DNA of 64,000 nucleotides, taken from a virus. The stretch spans positions 1 through 64,000 of the IMG/VR virus record IMGVR_UViG_3300017971_007885; one strand, 5' to 3'. Both the position numbers and the translations under genes were made by a program. This document shows positions 40,513 to 48,962 of the stretch, in pieces. A model generated the notes under the pieces. The model did no database searches. It had not been told where the DNA came from and saw only the letters and a program-made list of their open reading frames with translations. Position 1 is the stretch's first letter. Every line of letters begins with the position of its first letter.

Positions 40513-41517
40513 ATGCCTAGAAAAGCAACTAGAATACAAAAAGTCTGTAAAGTTTGCGGTGAACCATTTGAAGTGCTCCCAAGTAGAGCCAAGAAGCGGT
40601 TTTGCTCCAAGTCATGCGCCGCCAAAGTAAACCGCAAGACTAAAAATCCAGTGTTTGTAAAGTGTCAACAATGTGGCGTAGAATTCCAGGTGCCACCAAG
40701 TAGAAGAGATGCCAAGTTTTGTTCCAAAGAGTGCTATGGAGAATCCAAGAAGGGCATAGTGCCGGATGTAAAAGGCAAGCATTGGTGGAATTCGGAGCCG
40801 GTCACTTTGGAATGTGAGCAGTGCCACGCACCGTTTCAGGTGCCAGAATCACGGAAAGGCACGGCGCGTTTTTGCACAAAAACATGTGCCGATCTTTGGA
40901 GAGTAGGCCGGGATAGACCAGAAATGAAGCGCCAGGTCCAGGTAACTTGTGAACAGTGCGGCAAGACATTTTCAATCAATGCCGCCCAAACAGAACGGCG
41001 CTTTTGTTCTCGGGGTTGTCGTGCTCTATGGCTTGGTGAACTGCAAGCGGGCCAGGATCATCCAGGTTACAACAGTGAAGAGCGGGCTTGTTTGCAGTGC
41101 GGGAAGCCGATCCAGGTAACCAAGGGGTACAGAGAAAAGGGATGGGGTCAGTTTTGCAACCGGCAATGCCAGGCGCTCTATCAAGTGGGAGCCAATAGCC
41201 CGGCATGGAAGGGCGGCTTGTCTTTTGAGCCGTATCCCCCCGAGTTTAACGATCGGCTGAAGCGCCCGGTGTGGGCACGGGATCGGGGTATTTGCCGGTG
41301 TGGATGTGGCCAACCCGGTGCCGATGTGCACCATGTGGACTATGACAAGGAAAACAACAGCTTGGGCAACTTGGTGCTTTTGGCCAAGTCATGCCACGGC
41401 AAAACGAACTTCAACCGGGAGCACTGGACGGCATTTTTCCAGGCCCAACAAGAGGGATTATCAAATGCCATACCCAAACGAGCACGCCGCAAGGCTCAAC
41501 AACCCGGACAAGTATAA
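40513..41517 (+). CDS. HNH endonuclease with repeated zinc knuckles
   Basis: 334 residues. Five CxxC...C..C knuckle units of the type CKVCGEPFEV-x-FCSKSC fill residues 10-230. The C-terminal end has RGICRCGCGQPGADVHHVDYDKENNSLGNLVLLAKSCH, an HNH nuclease with the central HH. Free-standing HNH genes in phages are often homing elements. It lies between portal and a head gene and overlaps the latter by 53 bases. Confidence 0.8.
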   Translation: MPRKATRIQKVCKVCGEPFEVLPSRAKKRFCSKSCAAKVNRKTKNPVFVKCQQCGVEFQVPPSRRDAKFCSKECYGESKKGIVPDVKGKHWWNSEPVTLECEQCHAPFQVPESRKGTARFCTKTCADLWRVGRDRPEMKRQVQVTCEQCGKTFSINAAQTERRFCSRGCRALWLGELQAGQDHPGYNSEERACLQCGKPIQVTKGYREKGWGQFCNRQCQALYQVGANSPAWKGGLSFEPYPPEFNDRLKRPVWARDRGICRCGCGQPGADVHHVDYDKENNSLGNLVLLAKSCHGKTNFNREHWTAFFQAQQEGLSNAIPKRARRKAQQPGQV

Positions 41518-41767
41518 GCGAGTGCGCCGGGTCAATAACAAATTTGGTCCAGGGATCCATGCCATCTTTGGCTTTACGGGTTCAAAGCAGGACGGCGGTG
41601 GTGAACTGCAAGCAATCCGCTTTGATCGCTCCAAGTATACACCCAAACAGGCACGGAAGTGGCTCAAAGAGCACGATTACAAGGCTATGCTGGAAGAGGC
41701 CACAAAACCAAAGGCCGCTCCGGTCAAGAAGAGCGCATGGTTTATGGGTTGGCACGTAACCCGATAG
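41465..41767 (+). CDS. Head-associated protein ending in AWFxGW
   Basis: 101 residues. MPYPNEHAARL, then a small domain (ELQAIRFDRSKYTPKQARKWLKEHDY) that I recall from phage prohead-protease and scaffold regions. It ends KKSAWFMGWHVTR, the motif that opens the tagged proteins. The ATG follows AGAGGGATTATCAA, with the heptamer between the ribosome-binding site and the start. Confidence 0.65.
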   Translation: MPYPNEHAARLNNPDKYKRVRRVNNKFGPGIHAIFGFTGSKQDGGGELQAIRFDRSKYTPKQARKWLKEHDYKAMLEEATKPKAAPVKKSAWFMGWHVTR

Positions 41768-41777
41768 GGGATTATCA

Positions 41778-42278
41778 ATGGCTTGGGACGTGATCGATGA
41801 AGGGCAAGAATACGAGATTGATCTTGATGAATTCGACGTGGCGATCGGGAAGGCGCTCCAGAGAGCGGCCAACGTGGTCCGCACCCCTTTGGCTACGCCG
41901 CCCACCAAAAAGCCAGGGGAAAAACACCTTGCCGGGCCATTGCCAGGCGGATTTTACACGAACCGCCAACGAAAGTTTGTGCTTGCCGGGATCCGGAGCG
42001 GGGCCATCAAGGTGCCTTATCTCAGGACTGGAAACTTGCCACGATCTTGGTCTATCTCAGATCCCGAGAAGGATGGCAAGGATCTGACCGTTACCATCTT
42101 TTCGGATATTACAGAAGCGCCATATAATGAGTGGGTCCAGCAGGACAACAGAGCGGCAAAGCGCCGCCAGGTGCCCATGCATAAGGATTGGCCGGTGCCC
42201 AACGATGTAGCAGATAGGAACGAGAAAAAAGTAAGCCAGATCCTGGAAGACGAAATGAAGCATTGGGGCGGTGCATAA
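41778..42278 (+). CDS. Putative head-completion or neck protein (gp10-like)
   Basis: 166 residues. LRTGNLPRSWSISDPEKDGKDLTVTIFSDITEAPYNEWVQ resembles HK97 gp10-type proteins that join head and tail. Position in the head module agrees. AGGGGATTATCA stands before the ATG. Confidence 0.5.
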   Translation: MAWDVIDEGQEYEIDLDEFDVAIGKALQRAANVVRTPLATPPTKKPGEKHLAGPLPGGFYTNRQRKFVLAGIRSGAIKVPYLRTGNLPRSWSISDPEKDGKDLTVTIFSDITEAPYNEWVQQDNRAAKRRQVPMHKDWPVPNDVADRNEKKVSQILEDEMKHWGGA

Positions 42279-42481
42279 TGGCGGACACTAGAAAAACCGT
42301 CCGGCTTGGCCCGGAAGAGATGCAGCTTATACAGAAACTTAGGGTATTGCGGCGGAGCGATATCCATGGTATAATGGTAGTTAAATGGGAGCCATCGGCT
42401 CTTTCTATAGTCACGAAGACAGGCCAGATCGTTACCTACGAGTGCGGGAAACGCCGCACATCCGGAAACGGCACTATCTGA
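42278..42481 (+). CDS. Small protein (67 aa)
   Basis: Overlaps the previous stop by one base. A short basic helix region and a beta hairpin. Its second half contains an internal promoter (42347-42375) and overlaps a 41-codon frame (42385-42510). Unknown. Confidence 0.45.
   Translation: MADTRKTVRLGPEEMQLIQKLRVLRRSDIHGIMVVKWEPSALSIVTKTGQIVTYECGKRRTSGNGTI
42347..42375 (+). promoter_or_regulatory. Internal promoter with extended -10
   Basis: TTGCGG, 17-base spacer, TATAAT at 42370-42375 with TGG before it. Fourteen bases around the -10 equal those at 10444-10457. A strong terminator begins 138 bases later, so it may make a short RNA. Confidence 0.6.
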
Positions 42482-42512
42482 CCACCCAACCGGATCGGTA
42501 TAGCCGATGACG

Positions 42513-42546
42513 CGGGCATGCGCTTTACGGGCGCATGCCCGTTTTT
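42513..42546 (+). terminator. Rho-independent terminator
   Basis: Perfect 11-base stem CGGGCATGCGC (42513-42523) with GCGCATGCCCG (42531-42541), seven-base loop, then TTTTT. The clearest terminator in the window. It ends transcription from the internal promoter and from the head genes upstream. Confidence 0.85.
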
Positions 42547-42568
42547 GCGTTTTGGGAGCAGGTGCATA

Positions 42569-43147
42569 ATGCAACACGGCAGGGCCATGGTGGCATTCTT
42601 TTTGCCCCAGTACGCGAGTGAACAACTGGACTCATTCAAGGAGCACTTTCCGCCAGGCTCTGAAGTGACGCCGCTTCAGGATTATCATATCACCTTGGCC
42701 TATATGCCGGAAGTCAAGGATAAAGAGCTTTTGCGTGAAGTAGTCCGGGGGTTTGCACAAAACGAGCACCCAATATCCGGACAGATCGGTGGTATCGGGC
42801 GTTTTGCCCACGATGAAAAGGGTACAAACCCATTTTACACGTCTTTTGATGCTCCAGTGTTGCCAGGCTTCCGCCAAAGGCTAGTAGAAAAGCTTGGCCA
42901 ATACGGCATTGCGGTTTCAGAATTGCACGGCTTTATTCCACATTGCACCATGGCCTACATTCCAGCCAACACACACAACCCGGCCCTTGTGGTGCCATAT
43001 ATCGGGGTCACTTTTGATTGCATTTGGTTAGCATCCGACGATGATCGGGAACGGTTTCCGTTGGTATCCACGACGATGGAGCTAAAAAAAAGACTCGGGC
43101 CAAGAGCAAAAGCCCTTGCAGGAGTGATAGAGTATGCCAAGTCCTAG
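42569..43147 (+). CDS. 2H phosphoesterase (LigT/2'-5' RNA ligase-like)
   Basis: Two HxT motifs, H40-I-T42 in DYHITLAYM and H125-C-T127 in IPHCTMAYI, with the family spacing. 2H enzymes cut 2',3'- or 2',5'-linked nucleotides. Phage members can destroy cyclic-oligonucleotide defence signals, so a counter-defence role is plausible. GGAGCAGG precedes the ATG at 42569. Confidence 0.8.
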   Translation: MQHGRAMVAFFLPQYASEQLDSFKEHFPPGSEVTPLQDYHITLAYMPEVKDKELLREVVRGFAQNEHPISGQIGGIGRFAHDEKGTNPFYTSFDAPVLPGFRQRLVEKLGQYGIAVSELHGFIPHCTMAYIPANTHNPALVVPYIGVTFDCIWLASDDDRERFPLVSTTMELKKRLGPRAKALAGVIEYAKS

Positions 43148-43577
43148 TAAGCCATGGTTAGCAAGAGTGCTTGTAGCAATCGAGCAATTATCTGGTGCGA
43201 TCGGGGGCGGAAGCGGATCCGCGATCGGGGTGAATCTGGAAGATATCATTGGTGCGGATGCCAATGCCAACTTTGTGGATGAGCCGGCGGCCAACACAGC
43301 GGCGGTTGTGACATTGGCCGCTCCAGGTGCCGGAGTACGTAACGTGATCGGTGTGATTGGTTGGTCCTATGATGGTGAACCGGCCAATGGTTCTTTAACA
43401 ATTGCATCCGGGGGAGCCGACTTTTTCAAGATCGACATAACAACCAGTGGGCCGGGCTTCTATCCTTTTTTGCCCCGCCCCTTGCGTCTTCCAGCGGGCC
43501 AGGCCGTGACGATCACCCTATCGGCGGCAGGAGTTGGGATCAGCGGGATTGTCAATACCCATGCCTGGACAGAGTAG
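43134..43577 (+). CDS. Putative virion decoration protein
   Basis: 147 residues. After a short helical start and a glycine/serine loop, the text is beta-rich and alternates small residues (GVRNVIGVIGWSYDGEPANGSLTIASGGADFFKIDITTSG), like decoration or fibre-base proteins. AGGAG precedes the start, which overlaps the previous gene. Confidence 0.5.
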   Translation: MPSPSKPWLARVLVAIEQLSGAIGGGSGSAIGVNLEDIIGADANANFVDEPAANTAAVVTLAAPGAGVRNVIGVIGWSYDGEPANGSLTIASGGADFFKIDITTSGPGFYPFLPRPLRLPAGQAVTITLSAAGVGISGIVNTHAWTE

Positions 43578-43586
43578 GGTGGAAGA

Positions 43587-43829
43587 ATGGTTATTCGCTA
43601 TTGGTGGCTTGCAAGACTCATTCAAGCACTTTCTATTTTCGGGCGTTGCGGGACTATTGGCGTATTGCTTGACCTGGATCATGTGTTGGTTCTCTTACTC
43701 GAAGGGAAGCCCCTCACGTGGGAGAACCTTTGCACGAATTCAGGCAGACCGTTCCATATCCCGGCTGTGTTGGTCAGCGGCGGTGTTTTTTGCATTTCTT
43801 GTGCATTGCGTACAGGACGGGCTAATTAG
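43587..43829 (+). CDS. Small membrane-associated protein (80 aa)
   Basis: IRYWWLARLIQALSIFGRCGTIGVLLDLDHVLVLLL and RPFHIPAVLVSGGVF give two hydrophobic stretches with an internal DLDH. I recall small phage proteins with this DLDH plus HIP pattern. An overlapping frame (43534-43833) is less convincing. GTGGAAG precedes the ATG. Confidence 0.5.
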   Translation: MVIRYWWLARLIQALSIFGRCGTIGVLLDLDHVLVLLLEGKPLTWENLCTNSGRPFHIPAVLVSGGVFCISCALRTGRAN

Positions 43830-45503
43830 ATGAGCTTATCACTGACAGGGATGCAAGGTCTTCATGGCCTCATAGGTAGAGTGCGGTGGTTGTTGCGGGA
43901 TGACTTTTGCGACACGAGAGCGGCCGGCGCTGTCGATGGCACCCCGGCCACGCCTGGACCTGGAACGAGAACGGTGGTTGACACGGGCAATCACATGTCT
44001 GTGAATGGAGATTTTTTGACCACAGATGGGTCCGTTGCAACAGGAGATCCACGATGCTACTACAATGTTGTGTTTACTAGACAGGCCGGTCTAGTAGCTC
44101 TTTGTGATATTGAAACGAATTCACGGATCTATTTTGGATTTGATAGTGGCGTCGGGGCAGAGCCAGATCTAGCCGCCTTGTCGTTTAACGGAACGCCTCT
44201 TTTTGCTTGGGATGGTGGAGTGGCACGCCAGGTTGGAACCATAGTTCTTGGTGCAAAGTATAAACTGGGCATTGTGTTGCGCACATCAGGGCTGTACTGT
44301 TTCATCAAAGGACAAGCATTCACACATTGGACACTATTGTGGTTCAGTGCCGCAAATAATACAGCAAATTTGTATCTAGGGGCTTGTGGACGAACAGGCA
44401 CACTGGATAGTGATTTTATCCGTGTCCCAGACGCCCTATGGCTCCCAAACCCGCTTGCCCATGACTCTTTCACTCGTGCCAACGGGCCGCTAGGATCAAC
44501 GGAAGATACAGGGCCAGATGGACAACCGTCAACGATCAGGGTGTGGCAGTTGGGTGGGGCGACATGGGCCGTGAGTGCAAATGAAGCCGTCAACACGCCA
44601 ACGTTGGGATCGGAAGAATTGACCAACGGTAACTTTACAGCCTGGACCGGGGATGATCCGGATAATTGGTCCGTTTTACTTGAGGATGTGAACAACTATG
44701 TCACCGAAAATCCGGCCAACAACGCACAAGTTGTGTCGGACGGATCAGCAGGTGTCAATCTCCGGCAGTCTTGCATGGGCGAAGGGTGGTTTCGCATTCA
44801 AGCGGTCGTTTCTGCACATGCCGTTGGCGGGCTTAAAATCTACAACACTGATGGGGAATGGATTTTTCAAAGCGGAAAACCCAATGCGGTTGGAACGTGG
44901 GAGAGTAGCCAATACAACAGCGGTGTAGGAATGTCGCTCATCGTCCAGGCGGCGGCGGCCTGTGATATCACGCTTGATAGTGTCAGCGTGAAACGGCTGA
45001 CCACAAAAGAGCTATTCTCAGCCGTGCAAGTAGCAACGGCAGATGTACTTGCCAGTGTCGAGATTGACGCAATGCCAGTTTCAGGAACTGAATATGCCCA
45101 GGCCGGCCTTATGCTCAACCTTGACGATCCGGACAACCCGCAAAACTATGTGTTAGTCCTTATGGATACAGCACCGTTGTCACTCGGATTTGTGCGAATT
45201 CACAAGTGGGTAGCCGGGGTGAGGACGAATGTTGCAAACACAAGTGTTGCTTATGTACCCGGCGCAACGCTTGTAGCCGTTAAGGATGGCACATCCTATT
45301 CAGTGTACTATAACAACTCGCTCGTAGGAACGACACAGACCATTGCTGATGCCGGGATTATCAATAACACGTTACACGGCATGTTCAGCACGCACGAAGA
45401 CAACCAGTTAGACAACTTTCAGGTGTTCGCTCGTGGAACAGGTAACGAGTACAACCGGCTGGATGCGTGGTCATTTGACGGCAATTGTGCTGCCTGTGTT
45501 TGA
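43830..45503 (+). CDS. Receptor-binding/fibre-type beta-rich protein
   Basis: 557 residues, beta-rich throughout. Two lectin-like domains are suggested: residues 60-200 and 340-540, the latter with LDDPDNPQNYVLVLMDTAPLSLGFVRIHKWVAG, like laminin-G or concanavalin folds. It lies before the beta-helix appendage. The TGA stop at 45501 is followed in frame by a coding-like 22-codon extension ending at 45569. Confidence 0.6.
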   Translation: MSLSLTGMQGLHGLIGRVRWLLRDDFCDTRAAGAVDGTPATPGPGTRTVVDTGNHMSVNGDFLTTDGSVATGDPRCYYNVVFTRQAGLVALCDIETNSRIYFGFDSGVGAEPDLAALSFNGTPLFAWDGGVARQVGTIVLGAKYKLGIVLRTSGLYCFIKGQAFTHWTLLWFSAANNTANLYLGACGRTGTLDSDFIRVPDALWLPNPLAHDSFTRANGPLGSTEDTGPDGQPSTIRVWQLGGATWAVSANEAVNTPTLGSEELTNGNFTAWTGDDPDNWSVLLEDVNNYVTENPANNAQVVSDGSAGVNLRQSCMGEGWFRIQAVVSAHAVGGLKIYNTDGEWIFQSGKPNAVGTWESSQYNSGVGMSLIVQAAAACDITLDSVSVKRLTTKELFSAVQVATADVLASVEIDAMPVSGTEYAQAGLMLNLDDPDNPQNYVLVLMDTAPLSLGFVRIHKWVAGVRTNVANTSVAYVPGATLVAVKDGTSYSVYYNNSLVGTTQTIADAGIINNTLHGMFSTHEDNQLDNFQVFARGTGNEYNRLDAWSFDGNCAACV

Positions 45504-45569
45504 CTGCTTTTAATGGAATCAGGCGATTTCCTACTACTCGAAAGCGGGGACAAGATTTTATTGGAGTAA
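45504..45569 (+). CDS. In-frame readthrough extension or tiny peptide
   Basis: Same frame as the fibre gene after its TGA. Reads LLL then MESGDFLLLESGDKILLE and TAA. An ATG at 45513 could start an 18-residue peptide. The repeated SGD-x-LLLE is a strand motif typical of appendage tips. The TGA is followed by CTG, a context that can be leaky. Its last codons carry the GGAG of the next gene. Confidence 0.4.
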   Translation: MLLMESGDFLLLESGDKILLE

Positions 45570-45573
45570 AACG

Positions 45574-47745
45574 ATGCCCGACACAAAGATATCAAATTTG
45601 ACACCGTTGGCTACCGCCGTTAAAGGTGACGTGCTCCCGATCGTCAACGGGGGCGCAACCAAAAAGATCACGGTTGAAGACTTGTTGCGTTACGAGAACG
45701 TGATCACGGTTGCCAAAAGCGGGCCGGCGGACTATACAACTATTGAAGCGGCTCTTGCTGTAGCGGCGGCTCGTGATGTGATCATGGTTGCGCCGGGTAT
45801 CTATTCTGAAAACAACCCTTTGACCGTGCCCGATCAGGTCACGATCATGGCACTCGGGGAGCAGAACACAACCCGGATAGAAGCAGCCAATGCCAACCAG
45901 GATCTGTTCACGAGTGCTAACTTTTTTATCGTCACGGGCTTTTCTATTGCCGATGTAGCTGGAACTGGTTGGATCATTGACGTAAACGCCGCCGATGCCG
46001 TGATTTTTGAGGACTGTGTTGTCTATGAGTGTGAGCAGGGATTCAGAACGTCTCACGTGTCCGCCACGCTGACCTTGGGCAATATATTCTTTTTGACCTT
46101 GGGCGTTACCAAGACCGATCCGTGCGTTCGGAACAACGCCGGAAACATCACCGTTGCCGGTGGGCGTATTGGCGTAGGCTCTTTGATCGGTTGCGTTTTC
46201 AATGTGGACGGCGCAAATGCGATCACCACCGTGCTTCACTTTCTGACATTTGAAACCACCGTTGACTATGTTGTGGTAGCTGACAACGGGGCACGCTCTG
46301 TTTTTACCGGGTGTTCGTTTGTGGGAATGAACGATGCGGCTTCTTTGGCCGGTGGAAGCGATACGCGATTTGTCGCCACGTCTGTCTTTTTGGCCGGGAA
46401 TGATGCGATCCGAATTGAAAACAGCGGAGCCAACACAAACTTTGTAGGCCAAGGGATCACGGTTGAGTCAACGACTCGCTACGATCTCAACATTTTGAGT
46501 GCAACGGGTACAGTATCGGGGTTTGGACAGTCTGCGCTTGATCAGATGAACTTTGTTACGGGAGCGCAGTTTACAGCCAGCTTTGTGGACTTGAAAGAGG
46601 ACGACGAAGGGCTGAATGTCGTTGGGGAACTTCACGTTGGCATACCGGAACTTGGCGCAGAATCGGTTATGGGCCAGGGCGATAGTTACACACGTGGTAT
46701 GCTTGTCTACACTTATAATCCAGCCGGGCCGGTGTGGGCTGATGTTAGTGTCGCCGCCCGATCTGCTTCCGGGTCCACATTCACATTTCCGGCAGTGGCG
46801 GCAAATAACGCGATCTATGTTGCTTCCAGCTTGGCGGATGCTTCGGACTATTTGCACCACGATGGAATCAAGGCCAGCATTACAACCGCCGCCGTTTTGG
46901 GTGGTGGGTCGATCGTGGTCGAATACTGGAACGGGGCGGCCTGGGTGCCCATTGATCACATGTCCACGCTATCAAATGCCCCCTATACTCAGTATGGAAA
47001 GAATATCTTTGAGCGGACAGGCTCCGAACAAATCCGCTATCCGTTGGCCTTTGTATCGTCTTGGACCAAAAACGATCCAGTGACGCCGGCCATTGGCACA
47101 AATTACTTTTGGATGCGTTTCCGGGTTGTAGGCGGGATTACCACGGCACCGATCTTTGAGCAATTCAAGCTACACACCGATCGCTTTGAGGTTAACGCTG
47201 ATGGCGTCACGGAGTATTTTGGCCATGCCCGCTATCCGCAAGATTTGAGACTAGACTATCGGGAACTAAGCGGCTTTTCTCCAGGCAATCAGAATGTTGC
47301 TTATGGAACCGGGGTCACGTTTGTTTATATCAATAACAAGTTTGTAGATGGCAAAAAGGACGGATTTGGTGTTTACGTGACCATTCCGACAGGTATCGAC
47401 ACAAGTTTGCCACTCCGCTTTGCCTGGAACTGGTATGCAGACACGGCCAATGCCGGGGATGTGGAATTTACTGTAGAAGATATACAGCTTGAGGTAGGTG
47501 ATCTGATAGATGGCACGGCCGGCACCACAACTTATACCACGGTTGAGACTGTCGGGGCTGGAACCAGATACGTTTTCCGCCAGTCTTACCTTGACCTGGA
47601 TATCTCGGATTTGGTGCCTGGGGAAGCCGTGGCCATCGCTCTTTATCGTGATGCAACAGCACCCAATGATCCGCCTGATACACTAAACGGTGATGTTGTG
47701 ATCTTTGGTGATATCCGGGCGATCGGTTACTTTTGGCGGCCATGA
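45574..47745 (+). CDS. Beta-helix tail or head appendage (tailspike-like)
   Basis: 723 residues. A short start of the DTKISNLTPLATAVKGDVLPIV type, often seen as the attachment part of phage appendages. Then residues 45-330 form a parallel beta-helix (TVAKSGPADYTTIEAALAVAA, then repeated strands such as VIFEDCVVYECEQGF). Beyond 380 are beta-sandwich domains. Such spikes bind or cut surface glycans. No catalytic residues could be fixed. Confidence 0.7.
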   Translation: MPDTKISNLTPLATAVKGDVLPIVNGGATKKITVEDLLRYENVITVAKSGPADYTTIEAALAVAAARDVIMVAPGIYSENNPLTVPDQVTIMALGEQNTTRIEAANANQDLFTSANFFIVTGFSIADVAGTGWIIDVNAADAVIFEDCVVYECEQGFRTSHVSATLTLGNIFFLTLGVTKTDPCVRNNAGNITVAGGRIGVGSLIGCVFNVDGANAITTVLHFLTFETTVDYVVVADNGARSVFTGCSFVGMNDAASLAGGSDTRFVATSVFLAGNDAIRIENSGANTNFVGQGITVESTTRYDLNILSATGTVSGFGQSALDQMNFVTGAQFTASFVDLKEDDEGLNVVGELHVGIPELGAESVMGQGDSYTRGMLVYTYNPAGPVWADVSVAARSASGSTFTFPAVAANNAIYVASSLADASDYLHHDGIKASITTAAVLGGGSIVVEYWNGAAWVPIDHMSTLSNAPYTQYGKNIFERTGSEQIRYPLAFVSSWTKNDPVTPAIGTNYFWMRFRVVGGITTAPIFEQFKLHTDRFEVNADGVTEYFGHARYPQDLRLDYRELSGFSPGNQNVAYGTGVTFVYINNKFVDGKKDGFGVYVTIPTGIDTSLPLRFAWNWYADTANAGDVEFTVEDIQLEVGDLIDGTAGTTTYTTVETVGAGTRYVFRQSYLDLDISDLVPGEAVAIALYRDATAPNDPPDTLNGDVVIFGDIRAIGYFWRP

Positions 47746-48962
47746 TGACTCAAAATCAACTTGTTTTTTCAAACCAACCCGATTCATCGATCTTTGTTTG
47801 GAAGGCAATGGGAGATCGGTGGTATGTGGCCATCGTTTCAAAGGCAACCACGGACCGGGTTGGCGAACTGGTTACAATCAAGGGAATGGACTTTGCGATC
47901 GACGTTGCAAAGCGGCACAATTATCATTCCGGGCTCTACATCGAACATGCGGTGCCATGGACACGCATAGGGCGATCGGTGCGCGAAATGCGAATTGGAA
48001 AGCTGTGGATCGAGATCGGGAAGTTTTATAAGAACCCATTAGCAAAACTAGCCTATAAGGCATTGCAAAAGGCCAAAGACGGCGCGATTAGGTTGAGCGT
48101 GGGCTTCTTAACGCCAGCAAAGCAACGGAAACTTGGCGTATATACAAAGCTTTTGAAGTTTGACACGAGTTTGGTGCTTAAACCGGCTCACCCAGAAACA
48201 CACATCATAGTGGGAGGTAACAAAATGAGTGATCTAATGCAACGGGTCTTGAAACTGCTTGGCCCTGAGAATCCGGAAGAGGAAGAACAGGCCATGGCAA
48301 TGCTCAAGGAGTTGTTCACCGGATCGAAGTCCATGGACGGTGATCTTGCCTTAGTGGGGAAGGCCGGAAAAGGCAAGGACGACGACGACAAGAGCGGTTT
48401 CCCGGCTTTTCTGAAGAAAGTCAAAGCCGGGGACAAAGAATTGTTTGGCATGCTGGAAAAGATGGCTGAAGAGATGCCCGACAATGAAGCTCTGAAAAAG
48501 GCTTGTGCGACGATGAAGAAACGCATGAGCGAATACCCGGCCATCGAAGAGAAGCAGGAACCGCCCCCGGAAGAGGAAGAGGAAGAAGAAGAGGCAGTGG
48601 CCGCCAAAACAAAGAGCGGTGAAGGGGTCGAGACTCTGCTTACCGCTGTAGCGGAGATCGTGGACGCCAGGCTTGTCCCGATCACGGAAGCCCTTGCCGG
48701 ATTATCAAGCACGCCGGGCCAGGTCGTGGAACTGACCGAACGGGTCAAGAACTTGGAAGCCGGGGACCAGGCGGCGGAAGTGATCGCAGCTTTGGTCAAG
48801 CGGTTGCCTGACATGGCTTTTGCTCAGTCCACCCGGCCATCCGACGATGCTGAAGACGTTGGCGACACGGCGGACTTGATCGAAGAGCTTCAGAAACGGC
48901 TTGACTTTGGCGACGATGAACCACAGCACCCACTTGCGCATTTTATTGGCGCGGGCGAGTAG
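47742..48962 (+). CDS. Prohead protease fused to scaffold
   Basis: Residues 1-160 fit the HK97-type (U35) prohead protease: VSKATTDRVGELV, candidate H69 in YIEHAVPW and S119 in IRLSVGF. Residues 165-406 are acidic, coiled-coil and low in complexity (EEEEEEEE), as scaffolds are. After assembly the protease removes the scaffold and may cut tagged proteins. The start overlaps the spike stop. Confidence 0.75.
   Translation: MMTQNQLVFSNQPDSSIFVWKAMGDRWYVAIVSKATTDRVGELVTIKGMDFAIDVAKRHNYHSGLYIEHAVPWTRIGRSVREMRIGKLWIEIGKFYKNPLAKLAYKALQKAKDGAIRLSVGFLTPAKQRKLGVYTKLLKFDTSLVLKPAHPETHIIVGGNKMSDLMQRVLKLLGPENPEEEEQAMAMLKELFTGSKSMDGDLALVGKAGKGKDDDDKSGFPAFLKKVKAGDKELFGMLEKMAEEMPDNEALKKACATMKKRMSEYPAIEEKQEPPPEEEEEEEEAVAAKTKSGEGVETLLTAVAEIVDARLVPITEALAGLSSTPGQVVELTERVKNLEAGDQAAEVIAALVKRLPDMAFAQSTRPSDDAEDVGDTADLIEELQKRLDFGDDEPQHPLAHFIGAGE
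48225..48962 (+). CDS. Scaffold protein from an internal in-frame start
   Basis: GGGAGGT lies eight bases before an ATG at 48225, exactly in frame at codon 162 of the protease-scaffold gene and at the domain border. This would yield the scaffold alone (245 residues), as lambda Nu3 is made within gene C. The same GGAGGTAACAA leader precedes the capsid gene. Confidence 0.65.
   Translation: MSDLMQRVLKLLGPENPEEEEQAMAMLKELFTGSKSMDGDLALVGKAGKGKDDDDKSGFPAFLKKVKAGDKELFGMLEKMAEEMPDNEALKKACATMKKRMSEYPAIEEKQEPPPEEEEEEEEAVAAKTKSGEGVETLLTAVAEIVDARLVPITEALAGLSSTPGQVVELTERVKNLEAGDQAAEVIAALVKRLPDMAFAQSTRPSDDAEDVGDTADLIEELQKRLDFGDDEPQHPLAHFIGAGE

Noticed and set aside
45592-46452. Long - strand open frame (286 codons) opposite the beta-helix appendage
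   Set aside because: A shadow of the well-supported + strand gene; no initiation signals.
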